A stretch of 64,000 nt of DNA from Prosthecochloris marina (GCF_003182595.1 NZ_PDNZ01000009.1:1-64000); one strand, 5' to 3'; counted from the stretch's first letter, positions 18,859 through 28,544 are shown. Translations and numbers: made by a program. The notes: generated by a model not told the origin, from the sequence alone.

Positions 18859-19335
18859 CTAACGCTCTCTTCTCGCCGGATCTATCTGATCGGGGCGTAA
18901 TGTCGCTGTAAAATAACTGTCGGCTTCATCCTCTTCGACAGCCTTTCCTTCACTGTTTTCCAGAGGTTCTTCATAATCGTTCCATCCTCTCAATCCTGTG
19001 CGGAGAGAAACCACATCTTCGTACCCGAGCACCTGCATCGAATGAGCCGCAAGGACACTGCGGTGCCCCGAACGGCAGACAATGACAACTTCCCGATTCC
19101 GGGCATTTACCAGTTCGGGTTCGGTTTCTTCGTAATCCCACTCACAGGCGGATTCCAAAATACCTCTCGGAATATTTATGGAACCCGGAATATGCATCGC
19201 ATCAAACTCATATGGTTCACGAACATCGACTACAAGAAGGTCCGGATTATCCTTCATGCGTTCAACCAGATCCCAGGGCATGATTTCCCGGACATCGGAC
19301 AGACAATTCCGTATCAGCTCTATAAAACGCACCAT
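18859..19335 (-). CDS. rhodanese-domain protein
   Basis: 158 residues. A single rhodanese domain (about 15-125) has the active-site loop CRSGHRS with Cys87, and the substrate-entry motif DVREPYEFDAMHIPGS. An acidic tail of about 30 residues follows. A single-domain rhodanese next to tusA is a common source of sulfane sulfur for the TusA-DsrE relay. It is the first gene of the minus-strand sulfur block. Its natural sulfur donor is unknown. Confidence 0.9.
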   Translation of the reverse strand: MVRFIELIRNCLSDVREIMPWDLVERMKDNPDLLVVDVREPYEFDAMHIPGSINIPRGILESACEWDYEETEPELVNARNREVVIVCRSGHRSVLAAHSMQVLGYEDVVSLRTGLRGWNDYEEPLENSEGKAVEEDEADSYFTATLRPDQIDPARRER

Positions 19336-19451
19336 AGCATATACTTTTCTTATTGATTAAAGCAGGTCAACAACTTAAATCGTCAACGATTTTTTGCATT
19401 CAACCCTTCTTTTTGGAGACATAGGCACATAACACCCCATTGTTTCTCTAT

Positions 19452-20666
19452 TTACAATGCTTCTTTCTCTTTCACGCTTCCCCAAACAGCAAAAACAGGA
19501 TCGGAAAACGCTGTTTTATCTCTTTGCCGATCATCGGACGACCGGAGATAGCCTCGCACTGTCTCGGTGTGGAGGTTCTCAAAAAGACATGATTTGTGAA
19601 AATAATCGAGGACAAGACCCAGCCGCTCAAATCCATGCAGCCCGGACCAGGGCAAAATCTGCTTGCCGGGGAACCACCGGTCTGAAAATGTTATGATACA
19701 CAATCCTCCCTGCCTTACAACCCGGCCGATTTCCTTAAAGACTTCAAGCGGTCTGACCAGGTATTCTACCGACGCCGTACAGATAACGGCATCAAACTCG
19801 TCATCCGTAAACGGCAGTAACGGACTTTCGTTCAGATCATGAACAACATACCCATACAACTTTTTATTCGCAGCAAGTTCCTCCTCATTCATGCCGAGCC
19901 CGACAACCTCACATTGTTCAAGTTCATCAGGCAGATGGGATACCCAACTGCTCATCAGGTCGAGCACCTTTGAACCGGAAACAAGTGCTTTCGAATAGAT
20001 TCCACCGATGAGGTTTGACGCTGTTTCATCAAGATGATTGACGAATCTCGGAACACCGTAAAAAAAAACGTCTTCATTTTCGTTCTGTCTCCTGAACGGA
20101 TACACCGAATAAAAATTCGTTTTGATTCCTGGATAAGGCACTTGCATTCCAGGACCATCGGATGTAACCGTTTCCGAAATATCATGGCACATCCCCCCGC
20201 GCTCTTCGAACGCAGCTCTTCTCTCGACACATGTTGCCTCCAAAGTAACGGGATAAAGAGCAAGAGGATGGTTGGTATCGGCAATTACCGTATCATTCTC
20301 AATTCCGATGATGCGGAACGGGTTCATGTTGCCGCGAAAACAACCGAAAGCCGTCCAGGCAATTCCCTGTGGATAAAACCGTCCGATCCTTGGCAAAAGT
20401 GAGTGGTATCCCTGCTGACTTTCAAAGCACTTTTCTTTGAACCGAACGATTCCATCCGTTGTAAACGGTAAAACCAGTCGACCGGCAGCAAAGCTCTCTC
20501 TGCAACGCTCACCCGGAAGAAGAGCCTCGGCCGCCTCTCCCATTCTACCAGGAAAAAGATCCCGCCAGAAATTAACCCTGGTAATAAAACGACGTTCGTT
20601 GTGAACAGCATATTCACTCTCCCAAATCATGGAAAACTCAATGGAAGCTCCTCGTGATTTTCGCAT
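19452..20666 (-). CDS. SlyD-like FKBP domain fused to a class I SAM methyltransferase
   Basis: 404 residues from the ATG at 20666, preceded by AGGGA; an upstream ATG at 20774 would add 36 AT-rich codons with little coding character. The N-terminal part (about 20-170) contains the SlyD-like segment VIADTNHPLALYPVTLEATCV, matching the 'NHPLAGKxLxFxVxV' pattern. The C-terminal part (about 225-385) is a methyltransferase with a divergent motif I (VLDLMSSWVSHLP), EFDAVICTASVEYL and a typical VRQGGLCIITF. Neither partner nor substrate is known. It stands alone, divergent from the Mo-enzyme operon. Confidence 0.75.
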   Translation of the reverse strand: MRKSRGASIEFSMIWESEYAVHNERRFITRVNFWRDLFPGRMGEAAEALLPGERCRESFAAGRLVLPFTTDGIVRFKEKCFESQQGYHSLLPRIGRFYPQGIAWTAFGCFRGNMNPFRIIGIENDTVIADTNHPLALYPVTLEATCVERRAAFEERGGMCHDISETVTSDGPGMQVPYPGIKTNFYSVYPFRRQNENEDVFFYGVPRFVNHLDETASNLIGGIYSKALVSGSKVLDLMSSWVSHLPDELEQCEVVGLGMNEEELAANKKLYGYVVHDLNESPLLPFTDDEFDAVICTASVEYLVRPLEVFKEIGRVVRQGGLCIITFSDRWFPGKQILPWSGLHGFERLGLVLDYFHKSCLFENLHTETVRGYLRSSDDRQRDKTAFSDPVFAVWGSVKEKEAL

Positions 20667-20801
20667 ACCGTTCCCTGTTATACCCTGCTCATTTTTCTTT
20701 CCGTCAACAAAAATTTTATTCAAAACATACTTTTTAGCGACAAAAAACCCCAAAACCGAATTTTTTTCATGCAACAGAAACTCATTCTACGTATGCAATA
20801 T

Positions 20802-20830
20802 TTGACATTTAACTAACAATTGTGATAACT
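20802..20830 (+). promoter_or_regulatory. candidate promoter of the psr-like operon
   Basis: A perfect TTGACA (20802-20807) is followed after 17 bp by ATAACT (20825-20830), 60 bp ahead of the molybdoenzyme start. Single-site matches of this quality occur by chance, so this is tentative. Confidence 0.35.
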
Positions 20831-20889
20831 TGTTTCTTCGATGGCTGTGCCATAGCTGCACGACAATTCACAACCATCACAATCCAGGT

Positions 20890-23700
20890 ATGAAAAAAAA
20901 AATAACGAGACGCCAGTTCCTTAAGGCAACAGGCGTTCTGGGCGGCATGGCCATCCTGCGACCAATATGGGATTCCGGCCAGCAAACAGCTGGTGTTCAT
21001 GCCCAATCCTCTTCTGGAGAAGTTGTATGGATTCCGAGTATTTGCAATTTCTGCTCTTCTTTTTGCAACATCAACATCGCCGTAAAAACTGTCAACGGAC
21101 GGAAACGTGCAGTAAAAATCGAGGGGAACCCGAACAGTCCGCTCAATCGGGGCAAGATCTGTGCGCGCGGTCAGGCAGGGCTTCGACAGCTCTACGATCC
21201 CGATCGTATCAAGGAACCACTGATCAGGGTTGAAGGAAGCAAAAGGGGGGACTGGAATTTCCGTGTCGCCACATGGGAAGAGGCCTACGACTATATCGCC
21301 TCCCGTTTCCAAAAAGTCAATCCGTGGGAAATCGCAATGGTTGGAGGATGGACCGCCTGTGTTTCCTACATGCACTTCAGCCTTCCGTTCGTCAAGACAC
21401 TTCAAATCCCGAACATCATAGCCTCACCGATGCAGCACTGCGTCACAGCCGGGCATCTTGGAACCGACCTGGTAACCGGTAATTTCAATGTACATGATGA
21501 GATCCTGGCTGATTTCGAAAACGCCCGCTACATTCTCTTCAGTCAAAACAACGCCTCCGTTGCCGCCATTTCGACTGCTCGAGCCGTACGGTTCGGCAAA
21601 GCCCGGAAAAACGGAGCAAAAGTAGTCTGCCTCGACCCACGGCAAAGCGAGCTTGCTTCCAAAGCAGATGAATGGATTGCCATCAAACCAGGGACCGATC
21701 ACGCCTTTTTTCTGGCCATGATCCACACCATGCTTCGCAAAGAGCTTTTCGATGGTGAATTTCTTGCCAGTCATACGAACGCTCCATTCCTCACATTCAA
21801 GGACAAAAACGGTACCATCGAACTGGCTACCGATACGGGAAACGACGGGAAACCCGGTCGTTATTACGTCTATGATGAAATAAGCAGAACAGTTGTTCCC
21901 GTCCCGGCTTATACCAACACAAATCAGACGACAACGAACAAAAAGCCTATTGTTCCCGCTCTGAGAGTACCTGAAGATACCCTTTGGAACGGCAAACCCG
22001 TAACAACGGTTTTTGACATTTTCATTGAAAAAACCAAACGGTTCACACCCGAGTGGGCATCGAACATCACGGATGTTCCCTCGGCGACTATTGAACGCAT
22101 CGCAGAGGAATTTGCCGAAGCGCGCCCTGCTCTGGTCGACCCGGGCTGGATGGGCGCCCGTTATCACCACGTCATCTCGCAACGCCGCATGCAGGCGATC
22201 ATTCAAACGCTTGTCGGCGGTATCGACAGCAAAGGTGGATGGCTGATGAACGGCGAATACCGCCACAAAGCTGAAAACGCCTGGCATTCGAAACAGCATA
22301 CTCCTGAAGAGCCCCCTCATGATGTGCCTCCTGTCATGTTGCCCGGCATGGGATTCGCCGGTGGACTCATCGATATCTTTGCCAATCCGGCATCCTGGTC
22401 TCACGGCAAGCCTGCCCTTTCGTTTGCCTGGGCGCATGAACAGCAAAAACAGGGTAAGCCCTCGGCATTCCTTCCTGCAATGGCCGACAGCGGAATGCTC
22501 GAAGCCGTAAGAGGCGAGATGACGTGGAACGGAGAGCCTTACCGGATCAAGGCTTTTTTCATGAACGCAGCCAATCCGCTTCGACACTACTTTCCTGCCG
22601 AACGCTGGGAAGAAATCCTTTCCAGCAGTAACGTCGATCTGGTTGTCACGGTTGACGTACTTCCATCCGACACGACAGCGTTTGCAGACGTGATCCTGCC
22701 GAATCATACCTATCTGGAACGAAATGAACCCTTGCTCTACCCTCTCGGACCCGATACCAACCTTGGATTTGCAACCCGCCTTCGCGCCGTCGAACCCCTC
22801 TACAATACACGTGACGCGGCAGACATTTTCTGTGAAATAACCGACCGGATGGGCAAACTGGAGGCATACATAGAGGGAATTGCCGAATATGCCGGCCTCG
22901 ATGAAACATTGCTGAAAAAAGAGATCGCTGCAGCGAAAGCAGAAGGAAAGCCATATAACGAAGCATTTCTCAAAACCGCGTACGCTGCTTTGGGTAATCT
23001 TTCTGAACAGGTTACCGGCAGAAAACTAACCGGACGCGAAGTAGAACAAACCATCCGGAAAAAAGGACTGATCATACTTAAAAACGCCGACAAACTGCTC
23101 GAAGAAGCAGCAATGCCGCACAAAATCCCGCTTCCGACTTTGTCCGGCCGGCTTGAACTGTACAGTCCGATCCTTGCATCATTCTCCCGTACTGCAGGGT
23201 CTCACCCATTGTGGAATCCCTTTCTGGATTACATCCCCCTTTCCGTTTCGGACGAAACAAAAAAAGCGCCTCTCGATCCGGATGAGTTTTACTTTACCTA
23301 TGGTAAAATTCCGGTTGTGTCTCACGCTTCTACAAACAATAACAATGCACTTCTTGCTGCCGTGACGAAACCCAAGGAAAACAGTTTTGTCGGACTGTGG
23401 ATCAACAAGAGAAAGGCTGAAAAACTCGGTCTGGATGAAGGAGAGGTTGTCGAGATTGAAAACCTGAGGCACAACAAAAAAACCAGAGCCAGGTTGTTCG
23501 TCACGGAAATGATCCGTCCCGATACGGTTTTTCTACCGTCTTCCTACGGAAGCAAAAACCCGAAACTCAACATAGCTGCAGAAAAAGGCACTGCACTTAA
23601 CGAACTGATGCCCTACAGCATAGAACCCCTTGCAGCATCATTCATGTCGCAGGAATTTACGGTACGGATAAGGCCGCTAAAACCAAAAAAGCTCGCATAG
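20890..23700 (+). CDS. PsrA/PhsA-like molybdopterin oxidoreductase catalytic subunit
   Basis: 936 residues from ATG 20890, chosen because it opens with a Tat signal (RRQFLK at residues 7-12). A CX2CX3C...C [4Fe-4S] motif follows (ICNFCSSFCNI, then GKICARGQAG), then molybdopterin-binding domains including VDVLPSDTTAFADVILPN and a C-terminal dinucleotide-binding domain. It is the catalytic subunit of a complex iron-sulfur molybdoenzyme. Green sulfur bacteria have several polysulfide-reductase-like complexes, one of which (PSRLC3) has been proposed to oxidise sulfite; that role is attractive beside dsr, but sequence motifs alone do not set the substrate. Confidence 0.88.
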   Translation: MKKKITRRQFLKATGVLGGMAILRPIWDSGQQTAGVHAQSSSGEVVWIPSICNFCSSFCNINIAVKTVNGRKRAVKIEGNPNSPLNRGKICARGQAGLRQLYDPDRIKEPLIRVEGSKRGDWNFRVATWEEAYDYIASRFQKVNPWEIAMVGGWTACVSYMHFSLPFVKTLQIPNIIASPMQHCVTAGHLGTDLVTGNFNVHDEILADFENARYILFSQNNASVAAISTARAVRFGKARKNGAKVVCLDPRQSELASKADEWIAIKPGTDHAFFLAMIHTMLRKELFDGEFLASHTNAPFLTFKDKNGTIELATDTGNDGKPGRYYVYDEISRTVVPVPAYTNTNQTTTNKKPIVPALRVPEDTLWNGKPVTTVFDIFIEKTKRFTPEWASNITDVPSATIERIAEEFAEARPALVDPGWMGARYHHVISQRRMQAIIQTLVGGIDSKGGWLMNGEYRHKAENAWHSKQHTPEEPPHDVPPVMLPGMGFAGGLIDIFANPASWSHGKPALSFAWAHEQQKQGKPSAFLPAMADSGMLEAVRGEMTWNGEPYRIKAFFMNAANPLRHYFPAERWEEILSSSNVDLVVTVDVLPSDTTAFADVILPNHTYLERNEPLLYPLGPDTNLGFATRLRAVEPLYNTRDAADIFCEITDRMGKLEAYIEGIAEYAGLDETLLKKEIAAAKAEGKPYNEAFLKTAYAALGNLSEQVTGRKLTGREVEQTIRKKGLIILKNADKLLEEAAMPHKIPLPTLSGRLELYSPILASFSRTAGSHPLWNPFLDYIPLSVSDETKKAPLDPDEFYFTYGKIPVVSHASTNNNNALLAAVTKPKENSFVGLWINKRKAEKLGLDEGEVVEIENLRHNKKTRARLFVTEMIRPDTVFLPSSYGSKNPKLNIAAEKGTALNELMPYSIEPLAASFMSQEFTVRIRPLKPKKLA

Positions 23701-23703
23701 CTC

Positions 23704-24303
23704 ATGGCACGTTATGGAATGGTAATGGACATGCGCCTGTGCGTCGGCTGCCAGGCTTGTATGGCGGCATGTTCGATGGAAAACCAAACCCCTTACTGGA
23801 ACGGAAAATTCCGCACTCATGTCGAAGATATCGAACACGGCCTCTATCCGAACGTTCACAGGGAGCTGCTGCCGAGACTATGCATGCATTGTGACAACAC
23901 CCCCTGCCTTTCAGCCTGTCCTTCCGGAGCGACCTACCGAACAGAAGAGGGTATCATCAGGATCAACTACGACCGTTGCATGGGATGTTATGCCTGTTCG
24001 ATTGCCTGCCCGTATGACGCCCGTTACCCCTATGACCGCGAGGATGTAAAAACAGCGGCAGAGCTTTATGACGATGACCTTTCACACCGGGTACCACATG
24101 TTGATAAATGCAGTTTTTGCGAACATCGCGTTCTCGAGGGACTGACTCCCGGATGTGCAGGTACCTGCCCTACAAATGCAAGAGTGTTCGGAGACCTCGA
24201 TGATCCGGAAAGTGAGGTTCACAAGCTTTCAAAAACCGGAAAAGCCAAACCGCTTCGTCCGGAACTCGGGACATCACCCAAGGTATTCTACATCCCGTCC
24301 TAA
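23704..24303 (+). CDS. PsrB/DmsB-like four-cluster ferredoxin subunit
   Basis: 199 residues. Four cysteine groups are seen: CVGCQACMAAC, CMHCDNTPCLSAC, CMGCYACSIAC and CSFCEHRV...CAGTC, for four [4Fe-4S] clusters. There is no signal peptide; export would be in complex with the Tat-bearing catalytic subunit. The start is 3 bp after the psrA-like stop. A heptamer array lies between this gene and the membrane subunit. Confidence 0.92.
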   Translation: MARYGMVMDMRLCVGCQACMAACSMENQTPYWNGKFRTHVEDIEHGLYPNVHRELLPRLCMHCDNTPCLSACPSGATYRTEEGIIRINYDRCMGCYACSIACPYDARYPYDREDVKTAAELYDDDLSHRVPHVDKCSFCEHRVLEGLTPGCAGTCPTNARVFGDLDDPESEVHKLSKTGKAKPLRPELGTSPKVFYIPS

Positions 24304-24307
24304 GGGT

Positions 24308-24387
24308 GTAGTTCGTAGTTCGTAGTTCGTAGTTCGTAGTTCGTAGTTCGTAGTTCGTAGTTCGTAGTTCGTAGTTCGTAGTTCGTA
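24308..24387 (+). repeat. heptanucleotide tandem array (GTAGTTC, 11 copies plus 3 bases)
   Basis: Eleven exact head-to-tail copies of GTAGTTC run from 24308 to 24384, then GTA. The array fills the 143-bp spacer between the ferredoxin and membrane subunits of the Mo-enzyme operon, beginning 5 bp after the stop codon and ending 59 bp before the next start. Perfect identity indicates recent expansion by slippage. Confidence 0.97.
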
Positions 24388-24446
24388 TGGTGAAGATAGT
24401 CGAACTCGATCCTGTAGCTCATTACAAAATCGAAGATTGAAGGCTC

Positions 24447-25361
24447 ATGTCTTTTGTACATCAGGATGTTTGGCACTGGCAGATTGCCATGTACCTTTTT
24501 CTCGGAGGACTTGGCGGAGCGACGGTTGCGATCGGAGCGATGCTGCACATGTTTGAGCGCTGCGACCGGAAAATCATTTCAGCCGCGGTTGTTGCCGCCA
24601 TTGGTTTTATGATCATCGGCACCCTCTTTCTTTTGGCTGACATGCTTCAGCCACTCAAAGCGGTCTATGCCTTGACCAATCCCCGTTCATGGATTTTCTG
24701 GGGTGTCGTGTTCATCAACCTTTACTTTCTTGCAGCAACTGCTTATGTCATCCCGCTTTTGAAGAGCTGGCCCTGGTTCGAGCCCCTGGTTAACAAAATC
24801 CCTGCTCCGATTCTCACTCTGCTGGAACGCTACAACCAAATGGCAGCGCTCGGAGGAGCCACTGCCGGATTCCTGGTGGCAATCTACACCGGGCTCCTCA
24901 TCTCTTCGGCACCGGCCATTTCATTCTGGAACACCCCTGCATTGCCGCTGTTGTTCGTTATCTCCGCATTTTCAACCGGAGCGGCATTTTTGCTCCTGCT
25001 TTTCACCTTTTCCAGAGAAGAAGGCTCATCGACCATTGTCCGCAAGCTTGAGCAACTCGACGCCGCCCTGATAGTCACCGAACTTATCATTCTCGGAGCC
25101 TACTTCAACTTCGCATTCTTTTTACCGACCGGAGCGAGGGAATCCGCTGCGATTCTTTTCGAAACCCCTATGTTTGTCATCGGTTTTCTGGGCTTCGGGC
25201 TCATTATCCCATTACTGATAGAAACATACAGCATCTTCTTCGCCCGCCATACCAGAGGCTCTGCGTCTCTTATGGTTACCGCCGGCTGCCTGGTGCTGGC
25301 CGGCGGTTTTCTCCTCAGATACTACGTGCTTCACGCCGGGGTATTCCAGTATCCATGGTAG
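24447..25361 (+). CDS. NrfD/PsrC-like membrane subunit
   Basis: 304 residues with about eight membrane segments. The N-terminus (MSFVHQDVWHWQIAMYLFLG) and the LFLLADMLQPLKA region fit NrfD-family quinone-binding subunits. It anchors the molybdoenzyme and exchanges electrons with the quinone pool. Paralogous in type to DsrP but shorter. It is separated from its partner by the heptamer array. Confidence 0.9.
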   Translation: MSFVHQDVWHWQIAMYLFLGGLGGATVAIGAMLHMFERCDRKIISAAVVAAIGFMIIGTLFLLADMLQPLKAVYALTNPRSWIFWGVVFINLYFLAATAYVIPLLKSWPWFEPLVNKIPAPILTLLERYNQMAALGGATAGFLVAIYTGLLISSAPAISFWNTPALPLLFVISAFSTGAAFLLLLFTFSREEGSSTIVRKLEQLDAALIVTELIILGAYFNFAFFLPTGARESAAILFETPMFVIGFLGFGLIIPLLIETYSIFFARHTRGSASLMVTAGCLVLAGGFLLRYYVLHAGVFQYPW

Positions 25362-25388
25362 CAAAAATCAAAAAAGTAAACGCCAAAA

Positions 25389-25952
25389 GTGGAAATCACC
25401 ATTGAAAACAAGGCACGTATACTGCGCTTTCTGAGCCAGTGTTTCGCCTATCCTAACAGGGCCTTCCTGCCGAACCTTCAGACACAACTTCAGGAAATAA
25501 CCGCGGAAAAGGAAAAAACCGGATTCAAGTCACTTTTGCGTCTGTTCGAGCAGGAAAACAGCGAGCAGCTCCAGGGCGAATACACCAGACTCTTTATCTC
25601 CGGTTACCCTAACACTCCGTGCCCCCCCTACGAATCGGTTTTCCGGGAAGGCACGATGCTCGGGTCGAACAGCAGAAAAGTCGATCGTCTTTATCAGGAA
25701 TGGGGCATGACCGCCGACCTCGACCTCGTGGATCATATCTCGACCGAGGTCGAATTTCTGGCGTTCCTCGCTTCGGCAGCGACCCTTGACGCAACCCGAA
25801 CAAATGCGAACAAGGCATATCATTCATTTATCCACAGCCACATTCAAAAATGGATACCTGACTTTTCAAAAAAACTGTATGACAATGCAAAATCACCTCC
25901 CTACCGGAAACTTGCGGCACTCCTTCCGACGTCTATCCCTCCTACCGTGTAA
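25389..25952 (+). CDS. TorD/DmsD-family molybdoenzyme chaperone
   Basis: 187 residues, GTG start at 25389. The family signature is clear: GEYTRLFISGYPNTPCPPYESV at about residues 60-80, then a helical STEVEFLAFLASAA segment. Such chaperones bind the Tat signal of the catalytic subunit and hold it for cofactor insertion. Its place as the last gene of the operon fits a dedicated chaperone for the PsrA-like enzyme. Confidence 0.9.
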   Translation: MEITIENKARILRFLSQCFAYPNRAFLPNLQTQLQEITAEKEKTGFKSLLRLFEQENSEQLQGEYTRLFISGYPNTPCPPYESVFREGTMLGSNSRKVDRLYQEWGMTADLDLVDHISTEVEFLAFLASAATLDATRTNANKAYHSFIHSHIQKWIPDFSKKLYDNAKSPPYRKLAALLPTSIPPTV

Positions 25953-26164
25953 AACAACTTTTTTTCCTCTTTTTATTGTATTAACGCGACAAAATGTATA
26001 TAGGTATGAAAAAAGGGCACCTCAATACCTCAATAAATTGTCGAGAGCGGCATAAGCAGGAGGCGAACGGTGCGCTGCATATCGAATAGTGATGTCCTGA
26101 AAAAGCAGGGCTTGTGGACTTAACAATTCACGAACAGAAATAGAATCATGAGGATAACACAACT

Positions 26165-26878
26165 ATGCAATTAGCAGTCAATATCGACCATATCGCAACA
26201 CTGCGCAATGCGCGGAACGAACAGCAACCCGATCCGGTGACGGCAGCTGTTATCGCAGAGCTCGCCGGTGCATCGGGCATCGTCTGTCATCTGCGCGAAG
26301 ATCGGCGCCATATAAAGGACCGAGACCTTGAAAGACTGCGGGAAGCTGTCACAACCAAGCTCGATCTCGAGATGGCAATGACCGAAGAAATGCAACAGAT
26401 CGCCATTAAGACAAAACCCGAACTGATCACACTGGTGCCGGAAAAACGTCAGGAGCTGACCACTGAAGGAGGTTTTGACATCACGGGTCACTATGAAAAA
26501 ATGGTTGAATTCATCAAACCGGTTCAGGACGCCGGTATCGAGGTAAGTTTGTTCATCGAGCCTGAAAAGGAAGCGGTCCGGCTCGCTGCAAAAGCAGGAG
26601 CGGATCTGGTTGAACTGCATACAGGACCTTACTCCCTGAAAAAAACGAGCCGCGAACTCGAAGCTGAAATCCACCGGATAACAACCGCAGCAACATTCGC
26701 TCGCGAGTCCGGCCTTCGCGTTGTCGCAGGCCATGGCTTGAATTATTACAACATTACACCATTCAAAGCAATCAAGGAAATTGAAGAGGTCAGCATCGGG
26801 CATGCCCTCATCGCACGCGCTTCACTGACTGGAATGGAAGCTGCGGTAAAGGAGATGCTGCGCCTTATCGATGCATAA
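26165..26878 (+). CDS. pdxJ: pyridoxine 5'-phosphate synthase
   Basis: 237 residues, full length. [19 protein letters not shown] at the start, then the [11 protein letters not shown] segment, [15 protein letters not shown] and [11 protein letters not shown] are diagnostic of PdxJ, which condenses 1-deoxyxylulose 5-phosphate with aminoacetone phosphate in vitamin B6 synthesis. GAGGAT precedes the ATG. A TATATAGGTAT element about 165 bp upstream may be part of its promoter. Confidence 0.97.
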   Translation: MQLAVNIDHIATLRNARNEQQPDPVTAAVIAELAGASGIVCHLREDRRHIKDRDLERLREAVTTKLDLEMAMTEEMQQIAIKTKPELITLVPEKRQELTTEGGFDITGHYEKMVEFIKPVQDAGIEVSLFIEPEKEAVRLAAKAGADLVELHTGPYSLKKTSRELEAEIHRITTAATFARESGLRVVAGHGLNYYNITPFKAIKEIEEVSIGHALIARASLTGMEAAVKEMLRLIDA

Positions 26879-26983
26879 GGAACCTCTGTCAAGGTGTTGC
26901 TTATACAACTGCGGAACATGCAAAAAAGAGCAGGAAAAGCAACGAATGATCAGTGTCGAGTTACAATAGAACTACAATGAAAA

Positions 26984-27658
26984 ATGAACGAGCCAACAAA
27001 TACTACAATAGCAGTTGTCCTTGCCACGAACAATCGCGACAAGGTCAGAGAGATCAAACCTCTTCTGGAAAACATCGTTCCTGAAATCACGGTTTATTCC
27101 CTTACCGATCTTCAGGTAGATATCGAGATCGAGGAAACGGAAGAAACCCTCGAAGGTAATGCAAGGCTTAAAACCGATGCCGTTTTCAACCTGCTTTCGA
27201 GTCGATTTCCGTTTCTTGTCACCGTTGCTGACGACACCGGTCTGGAAGTCTCCGGTCTGAACGGTGCTCCTGGAGTGTATTCCGCACGTTTCGCTCCCAT
27301 GCCAGGAGGAAAACCGCCAACCTACGACGATAATGTCAACCATCTTCTCAAGATGATGGAAAGCATAACTGATAGAAAAGCCCTGTTCAGGACAGTCATA
27401 GCGCTCAAAGGCCGTATACCGAAAAACCATGCCCCGTTGCTCTTTGAAAAAACGGTAGAAGGTTCCGTTGAAGGAAAGATCGTTAAAGAAAAGACCGGCA
27501 ACAACGGGTTTGGATATGATCCGATCTTTTGGGTAAATTCAGCGCAGGCAACTTTTGCGCAAATGAGTACCGAAGAAAAAAACAGGTTGAGTCACCGGTC
27601 CCGTGCCGTAAAAAAAGCTATTGAAGAGTTACGCCTGCTTCTCAACAAAACCCCTTAA
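26984..27658 (+). CDS. rdgB: RdgB/HAM1 non-canonical purine NTP pyrophosphatase
   Basis: 224 residues. The substrate motif is VVLATNNRDKVREI near the start, followed by TVADDTGLEVSGLNGAPGVYSAR and FGYDPIFW, all conserved in the ITPase family that removes dITP/XTP. It is about 105 bp after pdxJ and 21 bp before uppP, in the same direction. Confidence 0.95.
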   Translation: MNEPTNTTIAVVLATNNRDKVREIKPLLENIVPEITVYSLTDLQVDIEIEETEETLEGNARLKTDAVFNLLSSRFPFLVTVADDTGLEVSGLNGAPGVYSARFAPMPGGKPPTYDDNVNHLLKMMESITDRKALFRTVIALKGRIPKNHAPLLFEKTVEGSVEGKIVKEKTGNNGFGYDPIFWVNSAQATFAQMSTEEKNRLSHRSRAVKKAIEELRLLLNKTP

Positions 27659-27679
27659 CTCTCAATGATCTGATATATC

Positions 27680-28528
27680 ATGAGCCTTTTTGAAGCCATC
27701 ATTCTCGGTATTGTTCAAGGGCTCACGGAGTTCCTCCCGATCAGCAGCACGGCTCACCTTCGTATCGTCCCGGCTCTTGTAGGTTGGCAGGACCCGGGAG
27801 CCCCGTTCTCCGCAATAGTTCAGATCGGAACGCTCGCTGCTGTCCTTGCTTACTTTTACCGTGATATCATCAACATTTCCAAAGCTTTCATCGCCGGGCT
27901 ACGTAAAGGAAAGCCATTCGAGACACAGGATTCCAAAATGGCCTGGATGATAGGTGCAGGAACGATCCCTATAGTGGTCTTCGGCCTGTTTTTTAAAACC
28001 GAAATAGAAACAAGCCTTCGCTCTCTCTACTGGATCAGTACAGCGCTCATTGTGTTGGCAATCATGCTGATTCTTGCGGAATGGTTGATGAAGCGCCGTG
28101 CAAAAAAAGGGCTGCAACCAAAAACCATGCAGGAAATAGGCTGGAAAGAAGCCTTGCTGGTAGGCTTCGCTCAGAGTATTGCATTGATTCCCGGCTCTTC
28201 ACGTTCAGGCGTCACGATTACCGGAGGCCTGTTCATGAACCTTTCTCGCGAAACAGCGGCCAGATTTTCTTTTCTGCTTTCACTTCCGGCGGTTTTCGCA
28301 GCCGGGATCTATCAGTTGTATGAAACATGGGACTCTCTCATGGCTTCGAGCAGCGAACTCATCAATCTTGTAGCGGCGACATTCTTTGCCGGTATTGTAG
28401 GTTACGCCTCTATCGCCTTTCTTATCAGCTACCTGAAGAAACACACGACATCTCTCTTTATCTTCTACCGTATCGCTCTCGGTGTCGGGATACTCGGCTT
28501 GATCACTGCCGGCTACATCCAGCCGTAG
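27680..28528 (+). CDS. uppP: undecaprenyl-diphosphatase
   Basis: 282 residues with about eight membrane segments. The two family motifs are present: GLTEFLPISSTAHL (about 15-28) and ALIPGSSRSGVT (about 170-181). It dephosphorylates undecaprenyl pyrophosphate in the periplasmic leaflet to recycle the carrier lipid. It follows rdgB by 21 bp; the next feature is an inverted-repeat element, likely ending the unit. Confidence 0.96.
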   Translation: MSLFEAIILGIVQGLTEFLPISSTAHLRIVPALVGWQDPGAPFSAIVQIGTLAAVLAYFYRDIINISKAFIAGLRKGKPFETQDSKMAWMIGAGTIPIVVFGLFFKTEIETSLRSLYWISTALIVLAIMLILAEWLMKRRAKKGLQPKTMQEIGWKEALLVGFAQSIALIPGSSRSGVTITGGLFMNLSRETAARFSFLLSLPAVFAAGIYQLYETWDSLMASSSELINLVAATFFAGIVGYASIAFLISYLKKHTTSLFIFYRIALGVGILGLITAGYIQP

Positions 28529-28544
28529 AATAAAAAAAGGGTTG

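Noticed and set aside
20809..21405. Minus-strand 198-codon frame opposite the molybdoenzyme start
   Set aside because: No motif or ribosome site; the plus strand encodes a clear Tat signal and iron-sulfur motif there.
21424..22707. Minus-strand 427-codon frame inside the molybdoenzyme gene
   Set aside because: It is a long antisense reading with no recognisable family, within strongly conserved coding sequence on the other strand.
24308..24387. CRISPR-like repeat array
   Set aside because: The units are 7 bp, contiguous and without spacers; no cas gene is present. The same applies to 50923-51041.
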